Assembly (NCBI RefSeq): GCF_009727155.1
Contig: NZ_WNWM01000002.1
Coordinates: 5,022,001-5,086,000, forward strand
Source: Pseudoduganella dura
GTDB lineage: Bacteria > Pseudomonadota > Gammaproteobacteria > Burkholderiales > Burkholderiaceae_D
Direction of reading: 5' to 3'
DNA: 64,000 bases
Below the pieces are notes generated by a model. That model was not told where the DNA came from and did not search any database. It worked only from the letters and a program-made list of their open reading frames with translations. This document shows, in pieces, positions 18,342 through 29,214 of this stretch. The position numbers and the translations under genes are program-made. Numbering within the stretch: position 1 is the stretch's first letter; each line of letters opens with the position of its first letter.

Positions 18342-18362
18342 CCGAGATCGGAATAAGAAGAT

Positions 18363-18992
18363 ATGACCTTTACAACCGTTTTGTTCTACGTGTTCGCGGC
18401 CATCATGGTGGTTTCCGCGGCACGCGTGATCACGGCGCGCAACCCCGTGACGGCGGCACTGTTCCTGGTGCTGGCGTTCTTCCAGGCAGCCGGTATCTGG
18501 ATGCTGCTGAAAGCCGAGTTCCTCGCAGTGGTGCTGGTGCTGGTGTACGTGGGCGCCGTGATGGTGCTGTTCCTGTTCGTCGTGATGATGGTCGACATCG
18601 ACCAGACCGAGCTGCGCAAGGGCTTCTGGAACTACCTGCCGGTGGCTTCCGTCGTCGGCGGCATCATCGTGCTGGAGATGGCGTCGGTACTGTGGCGCAG
18701 CTTCGGCGTCGAAACGCCGGTTCCCGAGGCGGCCAACACCATCGGCACCACGAAGGCGCTGGGCCTGCTGATCTACACGCAGTACATCTTCGCCTTCGAA
18801 GTGGCCGCCGTGATCCTGCTGCTGGCCATCGTCGCCGCCGTCGCGCTGACCCTGCGCCGCCGCAAGGACATCAAGTACTTCGATCCGGGCAAGGCCGTGC
18901 ACGTCAAGCGCAACGACCGCCTGAAGATCGTCAAGATGGACGCCGTGAAGAAAGAAGTCCCGGCACCCGTTGCAACCAAGGAGGCACCATGA
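18363..18992 (+). CDS. nuoJ: NADH-quinone oxidoreductase subunit J
   Basis: The 209-residue membrane subunit (ND6 type) has five predicted transmembrane helices. The third contains the conserved [20 protein letters not shown] with its pi-bulge glycine region. The hydrophilic C-terminal tail beyond residue 165 is Lys-rich ([15 protein letters not shown]) and variable between species. The stop overlaps the start of nuoK by four bases (ATGA). Confidence 0.96.
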   Translation: MTFTTVLFYVFAAIMVVSAARVITARNPVTAALFLVLAFFQAAGIWMLLKAEFLAVVLVLVYVGAVMVLFLFVVMMVDIDQTELRKGFWNYLPVASVVGGIIVLEMASVLWRSFGVETPVPEAANTIGTTKALGLLIYTQYIFAFEVAAVILLLAIVAAVALTLRRRKDIKYFDPGKAVHVKRNDRLKIVKMDAVKKEVPAPVATKEAP

Positions 18993-19297
18993 CCCTTTCG
19001 CTGGCTCACTACCTGGTCCTGGGCGCGATCCTGTTCGCGATCTCGATCGTCGGGATTTTCCTGAACCGCAAGAACGTCATCGTGCTGCTGATGGCCATCG
19101 AACTGATGCTGCTGGCGGTGAACACCAACTTCATCGCGTTCTCCCATTTCCTGGGCGACGCGGCGGGGCAGATCTTCGTGTTCTTCATCCTGACCGTGGC
19201 GGCCGCCGAATCGGCGATCGGCCTGGCGATTCTCGTGCTGATGTTCCGTAACCTGGACACGATCAACGTCGAAGACCTGGACAGCCTCAAAGGCTAG
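18989..19297 (+). CDS. nuoK: NADH-quinone oxidoreductase subunit K
   Basis: The 102-residue membrane subunit (ND4L type) has three transmembrane helices and forms part of the E-channel. The conserved glutamates can be seen in [11 protein letters not shown] and [11 protein letters not shown]. The start is fixed by an excellent AAGGAGG five bases upstream inside the end of nuoJ. Length equals the family norm. nuoL follows after 36 nt. Confidence 0.97.
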   Translation: MTLSLAHYLVLGAILFAISIVGIFLNRKNVIVLLMAIELMLLAVNTNFIAFSHFLGDAAGQIFVFFILTVAAAESAIGLAILVLMFRNLDTINVEDLDSLKG

Positions 19298-19333
19298 TTT
19301 TTAACCCTCGAATAATAAACAGATAGGTTCATC

Positions 19334-21466
<2,133 letters not shown>

Positions 21467-21490
21467 CGCCACACGCAAAAGAGATAAAAG

Positions 21491-22990
21491 ATGCAGTCAA
21501 CGATTAATAATCTTCCTCCCTACCTCAGCCTGTCGATCTGGCTGCCGATCCTGTTCGGCGTCATCATCCTGGCAGTCGGGCGCGATTCGCGCGCCGGACT
21601 GGTACGCGTGATGGCACTGGTCGGCTCGATCGTCTCGATGCTGCCGACGATCCCGCTGTTTACGCAGTTCGACAATGCCGCCCACGGCGTGCAGTTCGTG
21701 GAAAGCGCGCCGTGGATCGAGCGCTTCAACATCTTCTACACGCTCGGCATCGACGGCCTGTCGCTGTGGTTCGTGCCGCTGACCGCGTTCATCACGGTCA
21801 TCGTCGTCATCTCCGCCTGGGAAGTGATCCAGGAACGCGTGGCCCAGTACATGGGCGCGTTCCTGATCCTGTCGGGCCTGATGATCGGCGTGTTCACCGC
21901 GCTCGACGGCCTGCTGTTCTACTTCTTCTTCGAAGCCACGCTGATCCCGATGTACATCATCATCGGCGTGTGGGGCGGTGCCAACCGCGTGTACGCGGCG
22001 TTCAAGTTCTTCCTGTACACGTTCCTCGGTTCGCTGCTGACGCTGGTCGCGCTGGTCTACCTGTACAACAAGTCCGGTTCGTGGGACATCCTGGCGTGGC
22101 ACCAGCTGCCGCTGACCCGGAACGAGCAGATCGCGATCTTCTGCGCGTTCTTCATGGCCTTCGCCGTGAAGGTGCCGATGTTCCCGGTGCACACCTGGCT
22201 GCCGGACGTCCACGTGGAAGCGCCGACCGGCGGCTCCGCCGTGCTGGCCGCGATCATGCTGAAGCTGGGCGCGTACGGTTTCCTGCGGTTCTCCCTGCCG
22301 ATCGCACCGGACGCATCGCGCGAACTGGCACCGGTCGTCATCGTGCTGTCGCTGATCGCCGTGGTCTACGTGGGCCTGGTGGCCCTGGTGCAGAAGGACA
22401 TGAAAAAGCTGGTCGCCTATTCGTCGATCGCGCACATGGGCTTCGTCACGCTGGGCTTCTTCATGTTCAACGCGATGGGTACGCAGGGCGCGATCATGCA
22501 GATGATCTCGCACGGCTTCGTGTCCGGCGCGATGTTCCTGTGTATCGGCGTGCTGTACGACCAGGCGCACTCGCGCCAGATCGCCGACTACGGCGGTGTC
22601 GTCAATCGCATGCCGAAGTTCGCCGCGTTCTTCATCCTGTTCTCGATGGCCAACTGCGGCCTGCCCGCCACCTCCGGTTTCGTGGGCGAGTTCATGGTGA
22701 TCCTGGGCGCGGTGCAGTTCAACTTCGTGACCGGCATCCTGGCCGCGACCGCGCTGATCCTGGGCGCAGCCTACTCGCTGTGGATGGCCAAGCGCGTCAT
22801 CTTCGGCAAGATCACCAATCATCACGTGGCCGAGCTGAAGGACCTGAACAACCGCGAGTTCCTGATGCTGGGCATCCTGGCGATCGCCACCCTGTACATG
22901 GGCCTGTACCCGGCGCCGTTCACCGACACCATGCAAACGTCGGTGGCGGACCTGCTGCAGCACGTGGCGCAGACCAAGCTTGCACAATGA
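21491..22990 (+). CDS. nuoM: NADH-quinone oxidoreductase subunit M
   Basis: The 499-residue antiporter-like proton-pumping subunit (ND4 type) has about 14 transmembrane helices. The core motif HTWLPDVHVEAPTGGSAV and the key acidic residue in FFFEATLIPMYIIIG are present, as is the lysine in QKDMKKLVAYSSIAHMGF. It lies between nuoL (24 nt) and nuoN (22 nt), the usual order. Confidence 0.98.
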   Translation: MQSTINNLPPYLSLSIWLPILFGVIILAVGRDSRAGLVRVMALVGSIVSMLPTIPLFTQFDNAAHGVQFVESAPWIERFNIFYTLGIDGLSLWFVPLTAFITVIVVISAWEVIQERVAQYMGAFLILSGLMIGVFTALDGLLFYFFFEATLIPMYIIIGVWGGANRVYAAFKFFLYTFLGSLLTLVALVYLYNKSGSWDILAWHQLPLTRNEQIAIFCAFFMAFAVKVPMFPVHTWLPDVHVEAPTGGSAVLAAIMLKLGAYGFLRFSLPIAPDASRELAPVVIVLSLIAVVYVGLVALVQKDMKKLVAYSSIAHMGFVTLGFFMFNAMGTQGAIMQMISHGFVSGAMFLCIGVLYDQAHSRQIADYGGVVNRMPKFAAFFILFSMANCGLPATSGFVGEFMVILGAVQFNFVTGILAATALILGAAYSLWMAKRVIFGKITNHHVAELKDLNNREFLMLGILAIATLYMGLYPAPFTDTMQTSVADLLQHVAQTKLAQ

Positions 22991-23012
22991 TTGCAGATAG
23001 GACCTTAGTTTT

Positions 23013-24503
23013 ATGAATCCGACCGATACCAATCTCGCACCGATCCACGCCGAGATCTTCCTGCTGATCGCCACCTCGGCGATCCTGCTGATCGACGTGT
23101 ACCTGCCCGCCGCGAAGCGGAACATCACGTACATGCTGTCGCTGCTGGCCCTGGCCGGCGCGGCGGTCATCACGTATGGCGACTTCGCCGCCGGCACCAC
23201 GACCTACGCCTTCAACAACATGGTCGTGTCCGACCCGATGGGCAACCTGCTCAAGCTGTTCACTTACCTGTCGGTGGGCATCACGCTGGTGTATGCGCGC
23301 CAGTACACGACCGACCGCGGCATGCTGGGCGGCGCGCTGGGCGGCGAGTTCTACGGCCTTGCGCTGTTCGCCACGCTGGGCCAGATGGTGATGATCGCGG
23401 CCAGCAACTTCCTGTCCATCTACCTGGGCCTGGAACTGATGTCGCTGTCGCTGTATGCGCTGGTGGCACTGCGCCGCGACAACACCAATGCCACCGAGGC
23501 GTCGATGAAGTACTTCGTGCTCGGCGCGCTGGCTTCCGGCTTCCTGCTGTATGGCATGTCGATGCTGTACGGCGCGACCGGCACGCTGGACCTGACGACC
23601 ATGTCGGCCAAGATCGCCAGCGGTTCGATCAATAACACGATCCTGGTGTTCGGCCTGGTGTTCGTCGTCGCCGGCCTGGCGTTCAAGCTGGGCGCCGTGC
23701 CGTTCCACATGTGGGTGCCGGACGTGTACCAGGGTTCGCCGACCGGCGTGACGCTGCTGCTGGGCGGTGCGCCGAAGCTGGCCACGTTCGCCATCGTCAT
23801 CCGCCTGCTGGTGGAAGGCCTGCTGCCGCTGAGCTTCGACTGGCAGCAGATGCTGCTGATCCTGGCCGTGATGTCGCTGGTGATCGGCAACCTCACCGCG
23901 ATCGCGCAAACGAACCTGAAGCGGATGCTGGCTTACTCGACGATCGCGCAGATGGGCTTCGTGCTGCTGGGCATGATGTCGGGTGTCGTCGGCACCGACC
24001 AGGCCAACGCGGCCGCCGCCTACAGCTCGGCGATGTACTACTCGATCACCTACGTGCTGACCACGCTGGCCACTTTCGGCCTGATCATGGTGCTGGCCCG
24101 TTCCGGTTTCGAAGCCGAGGAACTGGCCGACTTCAAGGGCCTGTCGAAGCGCTCCGGCTGGTACGCGCTGCTGATGACGGCACTGATGTTCTCGCTGGCC
24201 GGCGTGCCGCCGCTGATGGGCTTCATGGCCAAGCTGACCGTGCTGCAATCGGTGCTGAAGGCCGGCCACCTGTGGCTGACCGTGTTCGCCGTGATGGCTT
24301 CGCTGGTCGGTGCGTTCTACTACCTGCGCGTCGTCAAGACGATGTGGTTCGATGAACCGACCGACACGGCGCCGATCAGGGTCGCCAGCGACAAGAACGT
24401 CGTGCTGGCCCTGAACGGCCTGATGGTGGTGGTACTGGGTGTGGTGCCCGGCCCGCTGCTGGACGCGTGCACGCACGCGATCAGCAAGACTCTGGCGTCC
24501 TGA
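23013..24503 (+). CDS. nuoN: NADH-quinone oxidoreductase subunit N
   Basis: The 496-residue antiporter-like subunit (ND2 type) is the last proton-pumping subunit of complex I. The motif HMWVPDVYQGSPTGVTLLL and the block LKRMLAYSTIAQMGFVLLG are diagnostic. About 14 transmembrane helices are expected. It ends the complex I genes proper; a DUF2818 gene follows after 3 nt, as in most betaproteobacterial nuo operons. Confidence 0.98.
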   Translation: MNPTDTNLAPIHAEIFLLIATSAILLIDVYLPAAKRNITYMLSLLALAGAAVITYGDFAAGTTTYAFNNMVVSDPMGNLLKLFTYLSVGITLVYARQYTTDRGMLGGALGGEFYGLALFATLGQMVMIAASNFLSIYLGLELMSLSLYALVALRRDNTNATEASMKYFVLGALASGFLLYGMSMLYGATGTLDLTTMSAKIASGSINNTILVFGLVFVVAGLAFKLGAVPFHMWVPDVYQGSPTGVTLLLGGAPKLATFAIVIRLLVEGLLPLSFDWQQMLLILAVMSLVIGNLTAIAQTNLKRMLAYSTIAQMGFVLLGMMSGVVGTDQANAAAAYSSAMYYSITYVLTTLATFGLIMVLARSGFEAEELADFKGLSKRSGWYALLMTALMFSLAGVPPLMGFMAKLTVLQSVLKAGHLWLTVFAVMASLVGAFYYLRVVKTMWFDEPTDTAPIRVASDKNVVLALNGLMVVVLGVVPGPLLDACTHAISKTLAS

Positions 24504-24506
24504 TCC

Positions 24507-24836
24507 ATGGATATCGGCGCCGCGGCATGGCTGGTCATCCTGCTGGCCCTGGTGCTGGCCAACCTGCCGTTCTTCAATGAGCGCGTATTTGCCCTCCTTC
24601 CGTTCGCATTTTCTGCTGCGCACGGAACGGGGCAGGCTCCCTCGAAGCCTTTCCTCGTGCGGCTGCTCGAACTGGCGGTGCTGTATTTCGCAGTCGGCGG
24701 CATCGGCCGCGCGCTGGAGGGACGCATCGGTACCGTGTTCCCGCAAACGTGGGAGTTCTACGCGATCTCCGCCTGCATGTTCATCGTCCTCGCCTTTCCC
24801 GGTTTCGTCGTCCGCTACCTGAGGAAGCGCCACTGA
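24507..24836 (+). CDS. DUF2818 family small membrane protein
   Basis: The 109-residue protein has three hydrophobic helices (AAWLVILLALVLANLPFF, LLELAVLYFAVGGIGRAL and ISACMFIVLAFPGFVVRYL). DUF2818 proteins are found almost only downstream of nuoN in betaproteobacteria; their function is not established. The 3-nt gap after nuoN makes co-transcription nearly certain. It may be an accessory or assembly factor of complex I, but that is inferred from context only. Confidence 0.88.
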   Translation: MDIGAAAWLVILLALVLANLPFFNERVFALLPFAFSAAHGTGQAPSKPFLVRLLELAVLYFAVGGIGRALEGRIGTVFPQTWEFYAISACMFIVLAFPGFVVRYLRKRH

Positions 24837-24894
24837 GGCGTCGCCGGGCGCGGCGCGCTGCTACACTGTGGCTTTGATGACCACGGGAGTTTGC

Positions 24895-25458
24895 ATGAGC
24901 ACTGACGCTCACCTCAGGGAAGAAAAGGTCGACGGCGGCATCGCCTACGACGGCGGTTTCCTCAAGATCCACAAAGACCATGTACGGCTGCCGAACGGCG
25001 CCGTGACCAGCCGCGAATACATCCGCCACCCTGGCGCGGTCGTCGTGCTGCCGGTGCTGGAAGACGGCCGCATCCTGCTGGAGCGCCAGTTCCGCTACCC
25101 GAATGCGCAGGTGTTCATCGAATTCCCGGCCGGGAAAATCGATGAAGGCGAGGACCATCTCGACTGCGCCAAGCGCGAGCTGGTGGAGGAAACCGGCTAC
25201 ACCGCCACCGACTGGCAGTTCGTGGCCACCATCCACAACGCGATCGCGTATTCCGACGAGCACCTGGAGCTGTACCTGGCGCGCGGCCTGAAGGCGGGCC
25301 CCGCGAAACTGGACGAAGGCGAATTCCTCGAATGCTTCACCGCCACGCTCGACGAGCTGCTCGATTGGGTGCGCACGGGCCGGATCACGGACGTGAAGAC
25401 GATCATCGGCACGTTCTGGCTCGACAAGCTGCAGCGCGGGGACTGGAAGCTGGGCTGA
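24895..25458 (+). CDS. NUDIX hydrolase, ADP-ribose pyrophosphatase type
   Basis: The 187-residue protein contains an exact NUDIX box, GKIDEGEDHLDCAKRELVEE followed by TGY, near residues 80-102, which binds Mg and cleaves nucleoside diphosphates linked to another group. The upstream region (EYIRHPGAVVVLPVLEDGRILLERQFRYP, seen as VVVLPVLEDG and ERQFRYP) matches the ADP-sugar/ADP-ribose pyrophosphatase subgroup. The start at 24895 is backed by GGGAGT at 24885-24890; an in-frame ATG at 24868 lacks this. It lies directly downstream of the nuo operon, a placement common in this group of bacteria. Confidence 0.9.
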   Translation: MSTDAHLREEKVDGGIAYDGGFLKIHKDHVRLPNGAVTSREYIRHPGAVVVLPVLEDGRILLERQFRYPNAQVFIEFPAGKIDEGEDHLDCAKRELVEETGYTATDWQFVATIHNAIAYSDEHLELYLARGLKAGPAKLDEGEFLECFTATLDELLDWVRTGRITDVKTIIGTFWLDKLQRGDWKLG

Positions 25459-25539
25459 CCGATGCCGCCTGGAGCCGCTGACACAAGCCCCATGGCTGCG
25501 TTGCATTCGTCCCGCCGTACCGACGTACTGTCTTCGACG

Positions 25540-26256
25540 ATGCGCCTTGCCCTGGGGTCCGTGCTGGCGGCTCCCATGCTCCTCCTGTGGCTGGCGACCC
25601 CGGCGGCCGGCGCGGCACCGGCGCGCACGCCGTTCCAGATACGGTGCGAGGACACGATCAGCAAGACGGTCTCGGTGTTTTCGGCCCGCCAGAACGGCTA
25701 CACGATCAACACGCAGCTCTCCTATAAAATGCTGACCGCGATGAAGGGTGTCGCGAGCCGCAACGACTTCGTATTGGGTCTCACGCGCACCGAGTCGATG
25801 GTGCGGATCGGCATCGAAGGGGCGATGCTGCAGGACCCGGGCAGCGGCTACGAGTGCATCGCGCCGCGGCTGCAGGTGCAGCTGACCTATGCGCCGGTGA
25901 AGATCTACGTCGGCAGCGAATTCCCCGCGGGATCGTGCGGCTACAGGGAAATCCTGGCACACGAGATGCGGCACATGCAGGCCTACATGGATCACTTGCC
26001 GAGGGTGGAAAAAACCGTGGCCGCGGCGCTGGCGAAGCGTTTCGGCGGCAAGCCGTTCTATGCGCCGAGCGGCACGGCCCGCACGGCGCTGTCGTTCGAA
26101 GTCGATTCGGGCTGGCTGCCGTACATCAAGGCCGAGATGGCCAGGGTGGAAGCGGTGCAGGCCAGCATCGATACGCCCGCCGAGTATGCGCGCCTGTCGA
26201 AAGTCTGCAACGGCGAGATCCAGAAGATTCTCGTCAAGACCCGCGCCGGGCGCTGA
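25540..26256 (+). CDS. Secreted protein with an HExxH motif (putative zinc metalloprotease), function unknown
   Basis: From the ATG at 25540 the protein is 238 residues with a textbook signal peptide (MRLALGSVLAAPMLLLWLAT, then PAAGAAPA). The mature part has cysteines (IRCEDTIS, YECIAP, SCGYREI, KVCNGEI) that could form disulfides. It contains the sequence EILAHEMRHMQAYMDH, an HExxH zinc-protease core with further histidines nearby. I do not recognise the family; DUF922-like secreted zinc proteins are one possibility. In-frame ATGs at 25462 and 25492 exist, but the extra codons have weaker GC3 bias and no ribosome-binding site. It follows the NUDIX gene closely and may be co-transcribed. Confidence 0.7.
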   Translation: MRLALGSVLAAPMLLLWLATPAAGAAPARTPFQIRCEDTISKTVSVFSARQNGYTINTQLSYKMLTAMKGVASRNDFVLGLTRTESMVRIGIEGAMLQDPGSGYECIAPRLQVQLTYAPVKIYVGSEFPAGSCGYREILAHEMRHMQAYMDHLPRVEKTVAAALAKRFGGKPFYAPSGTARTALSFEVDSGWLPYIKAEMARVEAVQASIDTPAEYARLSKVCNGEIQKILVKTRAGR

Positions 26257-26269
26257 ACATGCTGAAAGG

Positions 26270-26337
26270 GTTTCCAAAAACCGGGGTCAGACCCCGATTT
26301 CTGGAAATATTTCCCGAATTTGGGGTCCGACCCCGGT
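26270..26337. repeat. REP-like doublet
   Basis: The first unit, TTTCCAAAAACCGGGGTCAG onward to TTTCTGGAAA (26271-26306), is a palindrome centred on CGGGGTCAGACCCCG (26282-26296). A second core, TGGGGTCCGACCCC (26321-26334), follows. The first unit is nearly identical to the reverse complement of the IS-split element at 610-633/1979-1992. It lies between the secreted-protein gene and ispD. There is no T tract for termination. Confidence 0.8.
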
Positions 26338-26383
26338 GTGGGTGCCGGTGTGGGCATGATCCTGGTCGATAAATGAAAGCGAG

Positions 26384-27073
26384 ATGAACTATTTTGCACT
26401 GATCCCCGCCGCCGGCGTGGGCGCGCGGATGGCGGCGGGCTGTCCGAAACAATACCTGCCGCTGCTGGGCAAGCCGATGCTGCGGCACACGGTCGAGGCG
26501 TTCACGCGTTCGCCGCTGATTGCCCATACCTATGTGGTGGTGAGCGCCGGGGACGGCTATGCCGGCGACGTGCTGCCGGCCGATCTGCCCGGCGTGACCG
26601 TGCTGCGCTGCGGCGGCGCCACGCGGATGGAATCGATCCGCAACGGCTTGCGGCTGCTGGGCGGCACGATCGGCCCCGACGACCGCGTGCTGGTGCACGA
26701 CGCGGCCCGGCCCGGCCTGACGCCGGCGCTGACGGCGAAGCTGATCGACGCTGCGGGCGCCGACCCGGCCGGCGGACTGCTCGCGCTGCCCGTGGTCGAT
26801 ACCGTGAAAAGCGCAGCCGCCGGCAAGGTGGCGACCATGCCGCGCACCGGCCTGTGGCTGGCGCAGACACCGCAGATGTTCCCGTACGCGCTGCTGCTGC
26901 GCGCGCTGGAGGAAGCACCCGATCCCGATGCGATCACCGACGACGCCAGCGCCGTCGAACTGCTGGGGCTGTCGCCGCGGCTGGTCGAAGGCCACCCGCG
27001 CAACCTGAAGGTGACGCTCCCGGCCGATATCCGCATCGCCGAAATGTATCTTACGATGGACCCAGAAACATGA
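26384..27073 (+). CDS. ispD: 2-C-methyl-D-erythritol 4-phosphate cytidylyltransferase
   Basis: The 229-residue enzyme joins CTP to methylerythritol phosphate in the non-mevalonate isoprenoid pathway. The nucleotide-binding start [21 protein letters not shown] (split as AAGVGARM and PKQYLPL), the [11 protein letters not shown] block and [10 protein letters not shown] are all family signatures. Its stop overlaps the ispF start by four bases (ATGA). ispD and ispF adjoin in many proteobacteria; here the pair stands without ygbF/ftsB genes upstream and with a REP doublet in front. Confidence 0.97.
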   Translation: MNYFALIPAAGVGARMAAGCPKQYLPLLGKPMLRHTVEAFTRSPLIAHTYVVVSAGDGYAGDVLPADLPGVTVLRCGGATRMESIRNGLRLLGGTIGPDDRVLVHDAARPGLTPALTAKLIDAAGADPAGGLLALPVVDTVKSAAAGKVATMPRTGLWLAQTPQMFPYALLLRALEEAPDPDAITDDASAVELLGLSPRLVEGHPRNLKVTLPADIRIAEMYLTMDPET

Positions 27074-27564
27074 AAAAACTCCCGTTCCGCATCGGCCAGG
27101 GCTATGACAGCCACCGCCTGGTCGAAGGCCGCCAGCTGATCCTCGGCGGCGTCGCCATCCCGCACGAAAAGGGCCTCGACGGCCATTCCGACGCCGACGC
27201 GCTGCTGCATGCCGTGACCGACGCGATCCTCGGCGCGGCCGCGCTGGGCGACATCGGCAGGCATTTCCCGGACACCGCCGTCGAATTCAAGGGCGCCGAT
27301 TCGCGCGTGCTGCTGCGCACCGCGGCCGAGCGCGTCAAGGCAACAGGGTATGACATCGGCAACGTCGACGCGACGATCATCGCGCAGCGCCCGAAGATGG
27401 CGCCGCACATCGGTACGATGGTGGCCAATATCGCCGCAGACCTCGGCATCGGGGCGGACCAGGTGAACGTCAAGGCCAAGACCAACGAGAAGCTGGGCTA
27501 CCTGGGCCGCGAAGAGGGCATCAACGCCGAGGCGGTCGCGCTGCTCGTGCTGCGCGAGGCCTGA
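27070..27564 (+). CDS. ispF: 2-C-methyl-D-erythritol 2,4-cyclodiphosphate synthase
   Basis: The 164-residue trimeric enzyme forms the cyclodiphosphate intermediate of the methylerythritol pathway. The zinc ligands in GQGYDSHRL (Asp and His) and [15 protein letters not shown] are present, and so is the C-terminal [16 protein letters not shown]. Start and length are standard. It overlaps ispD by four bases; a small unknown gene begins two bases after its stop. Confidence 0.98.
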   Translation: MKKLPFRIGQGYDSHRLVEGRQLILGGVAIPHEKGLDGHSDADALLHAVTDAILGAAALGDIGRHFPDTAVEFKGADSRVLLRTAAERVKATGYDIGNVDATIIAQRPKMAPHIGTMVANIAADLGIGADQVNVKAKTNEKLGYLGREEGINAEAVALLVLREA

Positions 27565-27565
27565 C

Positions 27566-27862
27566 ATGGGCCGCGACCTGTCCGCCTACCGCGACGTGGC
27601 CGTCGAATCGTTCGACGATCGCGGCACCGTGCGCATGCGGCCGATGGTCGGGCAGGCCTATCATCCGCTGTTGCGGGTGCAGTGCGCGCGCGCCTTCGTC
27701 ACCGATTATCCGGCCGGCACGCGCTTCCTCGTGCACGCCAAGCTGACCGACCGGCTGGGCGGCCCGCCGTTCCTGTATGTGTACCATGGCGATCCGGTTG
27801 TGGTGCTGAGCCCGGCGCAGGCGAAGAAATTCCTGGCCGAGTTCCGGCGCGGGCGGATTTAA
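27566..27862 (+). CDS. Small protein of unknown function downstream of ispF
   Basis: This is a 98-residue soluble protein, MGRDLSAYRDVAVESFDDRG onward, without signal peptide or membrane segment. Alternating beta-like stretches (RFLVHAKLTD, PFLYVYHGDPVVVL) suggest a small beta barrel or an alpha/beta fold. The codon bias matches its neighbours and it starts two bases after the ispF stop, so it is probably a real, co-translated gene. I do not recognise the family. It converges on the MFS gene 18 bp away. Confidence 0.65.
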   Translation: MGRDLSAYRDVAVESFDDRGTVRMRPMVGQAYHPLLRVQCARAFVTDYPAGTRFLVHAKLTDRLGGPPFLYVYHGDPVVVLSPAQAKKFLAEFRRGRI

Positions 27863-27880
27863 GCGGGCCGCCCTGGGCCG

Positions 27881-29113
27881 TCAATGCACGGCGTGCAGCG
27901 CCGCGCGGCTGGAATCGCGGCCGAAATACCAGCCCACGGCGGCAGTGGCCAGCGCGAACACGCCGCCCACGACCATCGCGCTCTGCACGCCCAGGTGGTC
28001 GACGGCAAGGCCGCCGACACCGGCGCCGGAGGCCAGCGCCACCTGCGCGGTGGCGACGAACAGCGCGCCGCCGGTTTCCATGCCGTCCGGCGCGGCGCGG
28101 AACATCCAGTTCTGCAGCGAGATCGGCATCGCGCCGAAGCCGAGTCCCCAGACCATCACCAGCGTTGTCGCGGCGAACGCGCCGTGCCCGAACAGCGGCA
28201 GGGCCACCGTGGCCAGGCCCACCACCAATCCGGTGCCGATCAGCGCCGCGCGGGCGCTCCGCTCGGCCGCCCAGCCGCCGACGATGTTGCCGACGAAGCC
28301 GGCCGCGCCGTAGGCGAGCAGCAGGGCGCTGACGGTGCGCGCGCTCATCGCCGTCACCTGCACGAGGAACGGCGTGATGTAGGTGTAGGCGGCGAACTGG
28401 CCGATGAACATCAGCACGGTGGCCGCCAGGCCGACCCGGGCCTTCGCATTCTTCAGCAGCAGCGGCAGGTCGCGCACGGTGGTGGCCTTGGTCGGCGGCA
28501 GCGGCGGCAGCAGGAAGACCTGGATCGCCAGCACCAGCACGCCGATGCCGGCGGCGATGCCGAAGGCGGTGCGCCAGCCGAACAGTTCGCCGATCAGCGC
28601 GCCGGCCGGCACGCCGGCCACGGTGCCGATCGATACGCCGCCGAAGATCAGCGCCGTGGCGCGCGTGGTGTAGCGCAGCGGTACCAGCCGCGGCCCGATC
28701 GCCACGCCGATCGACCAGAAACCGCCCACGCCAATGCCCAGCAGAGAGCGGCCCAGGAGGATCGGCCAGAACGACGTGGCGAACGTCACCAGCAGGTTCG
28801 AGATCACCATCACGCCCATCAGCGCCCACAGCACGTGGCGCCGGTCCGCACGGCCCACGCCGACCGTGACCGCCAGCGCGGCGATCGCCGCCACGATGCC
28901 CGGCACGGTGACCAGCAGCCCGGCCAGTCCCTCGGTGACGCGCAGTTCCGCGGCAATCTGCGGCAGCAGGCCCACGGGCAGGAATTCCGTGGTGACCAGG
29001 GCGAACGCGCCGATGCCGACGGACAGCACCGCCAGCCAGGCGGAAAGGCCGGGTGGCGCGTCGCCGGCGGGTGATGGCACGGGATCGGGGCTGGCGGTGG
29101 CGGGTGCGTGCAT
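27881..29113 (-). CDS. MFS exporter (DHA1, AraJ/NepI-like)
   Basis: This 410-residue inner-membrane protein of the drug:H+ antiporter-1 group has 12 predicted helices after a Pro/Ala-rich cytoplasmic N terminus. The motif-A-like loop between helices 2 and 3 (VGRADRRHVLWALMG) and the motif-C-like GGVSIGTVAGVPAGALIGEL are visible. The FALVTTEFLPVGLLPQIA opening is typical of sugar/nucleoside and drug exporters of the AraJ type. It is divergent from a TetR regulator, with two operator-like sites between, so it is likely repressed by that regulator. The substrate is unknown. Confidence 0.9.
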   Translation of the reverse strand: MHAPATASPDPVPSPAGDAPPGLSAWLAVLSVGIGAFALVTTEFLPVGLLPQIAAELRVTEGLAGLLVTVPGIVAAIAALAVTVGVGRADRRHVLWALMGVMVISNLLVTFATSFWPILLGRSLLGIGVGGFWSIGVAIGPRLVPLRYTTRATALIFGGVSIGTVAGVPAGALIGELFGWRTAFGIAAGIGVLVLAIQVFLLPPLPPTKATTVRDLPLLLKNAKARVGLAATVLMFIGQFAAYTYITPFLVQVTAMSARTVSALLLAYGAAGFVGNIVGGWAAERSARAALIGTGLVVGLATVALPLFGHGAFAATTLVMVWGLGFGAMPISLQNWMFRAAPDGMETGGALFVATAQVALASGAGVGGLAVDHLGVQSAMVVGGVFALATAAVGWYFGRDSSRAALHAVH

Positions 29114-29132
29114 GATGGCTCCTTGAGTTTTT

Positions 29133-29196
29133 AACCGGTCGGTTATAATCTATCGGGACGGCGGCACACGTCAAGGAATTTTTAACCGATCGGTAT
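29133..29196. promoter_or_regulatory. Twin TetR operator-like sites and MFS promoter in the divergent gap
   Basis: Two copies of the motif TTTTTAACCG(G/A)TCGGT occur. One contains ACCGGTCGGT (29134-29143) and the other the perfect palindrome ACCGATCGGT (29185-29194), 51 bp apart. For the MFS gene on the minus strand, TTGACG (29169-29174 read in reverse) and TAGATT (29147-29152) are 16 nt apart. Site 1 would cover the transcription start. Site 2 lies 20 bp before the TetR start codon. Confidence 0.62.
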
Positions 29197-29214
29197 GAAA
29201 GAGTAGGTCAGGCA

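Noticed and set aside
27884..29074. Long plus-strand frame opposite the MFS gene
   Set aside because: The minus-strand product has clear MFS helices and motifs; the opposite frame is Arg/Gln/His-rich shadow sequence.
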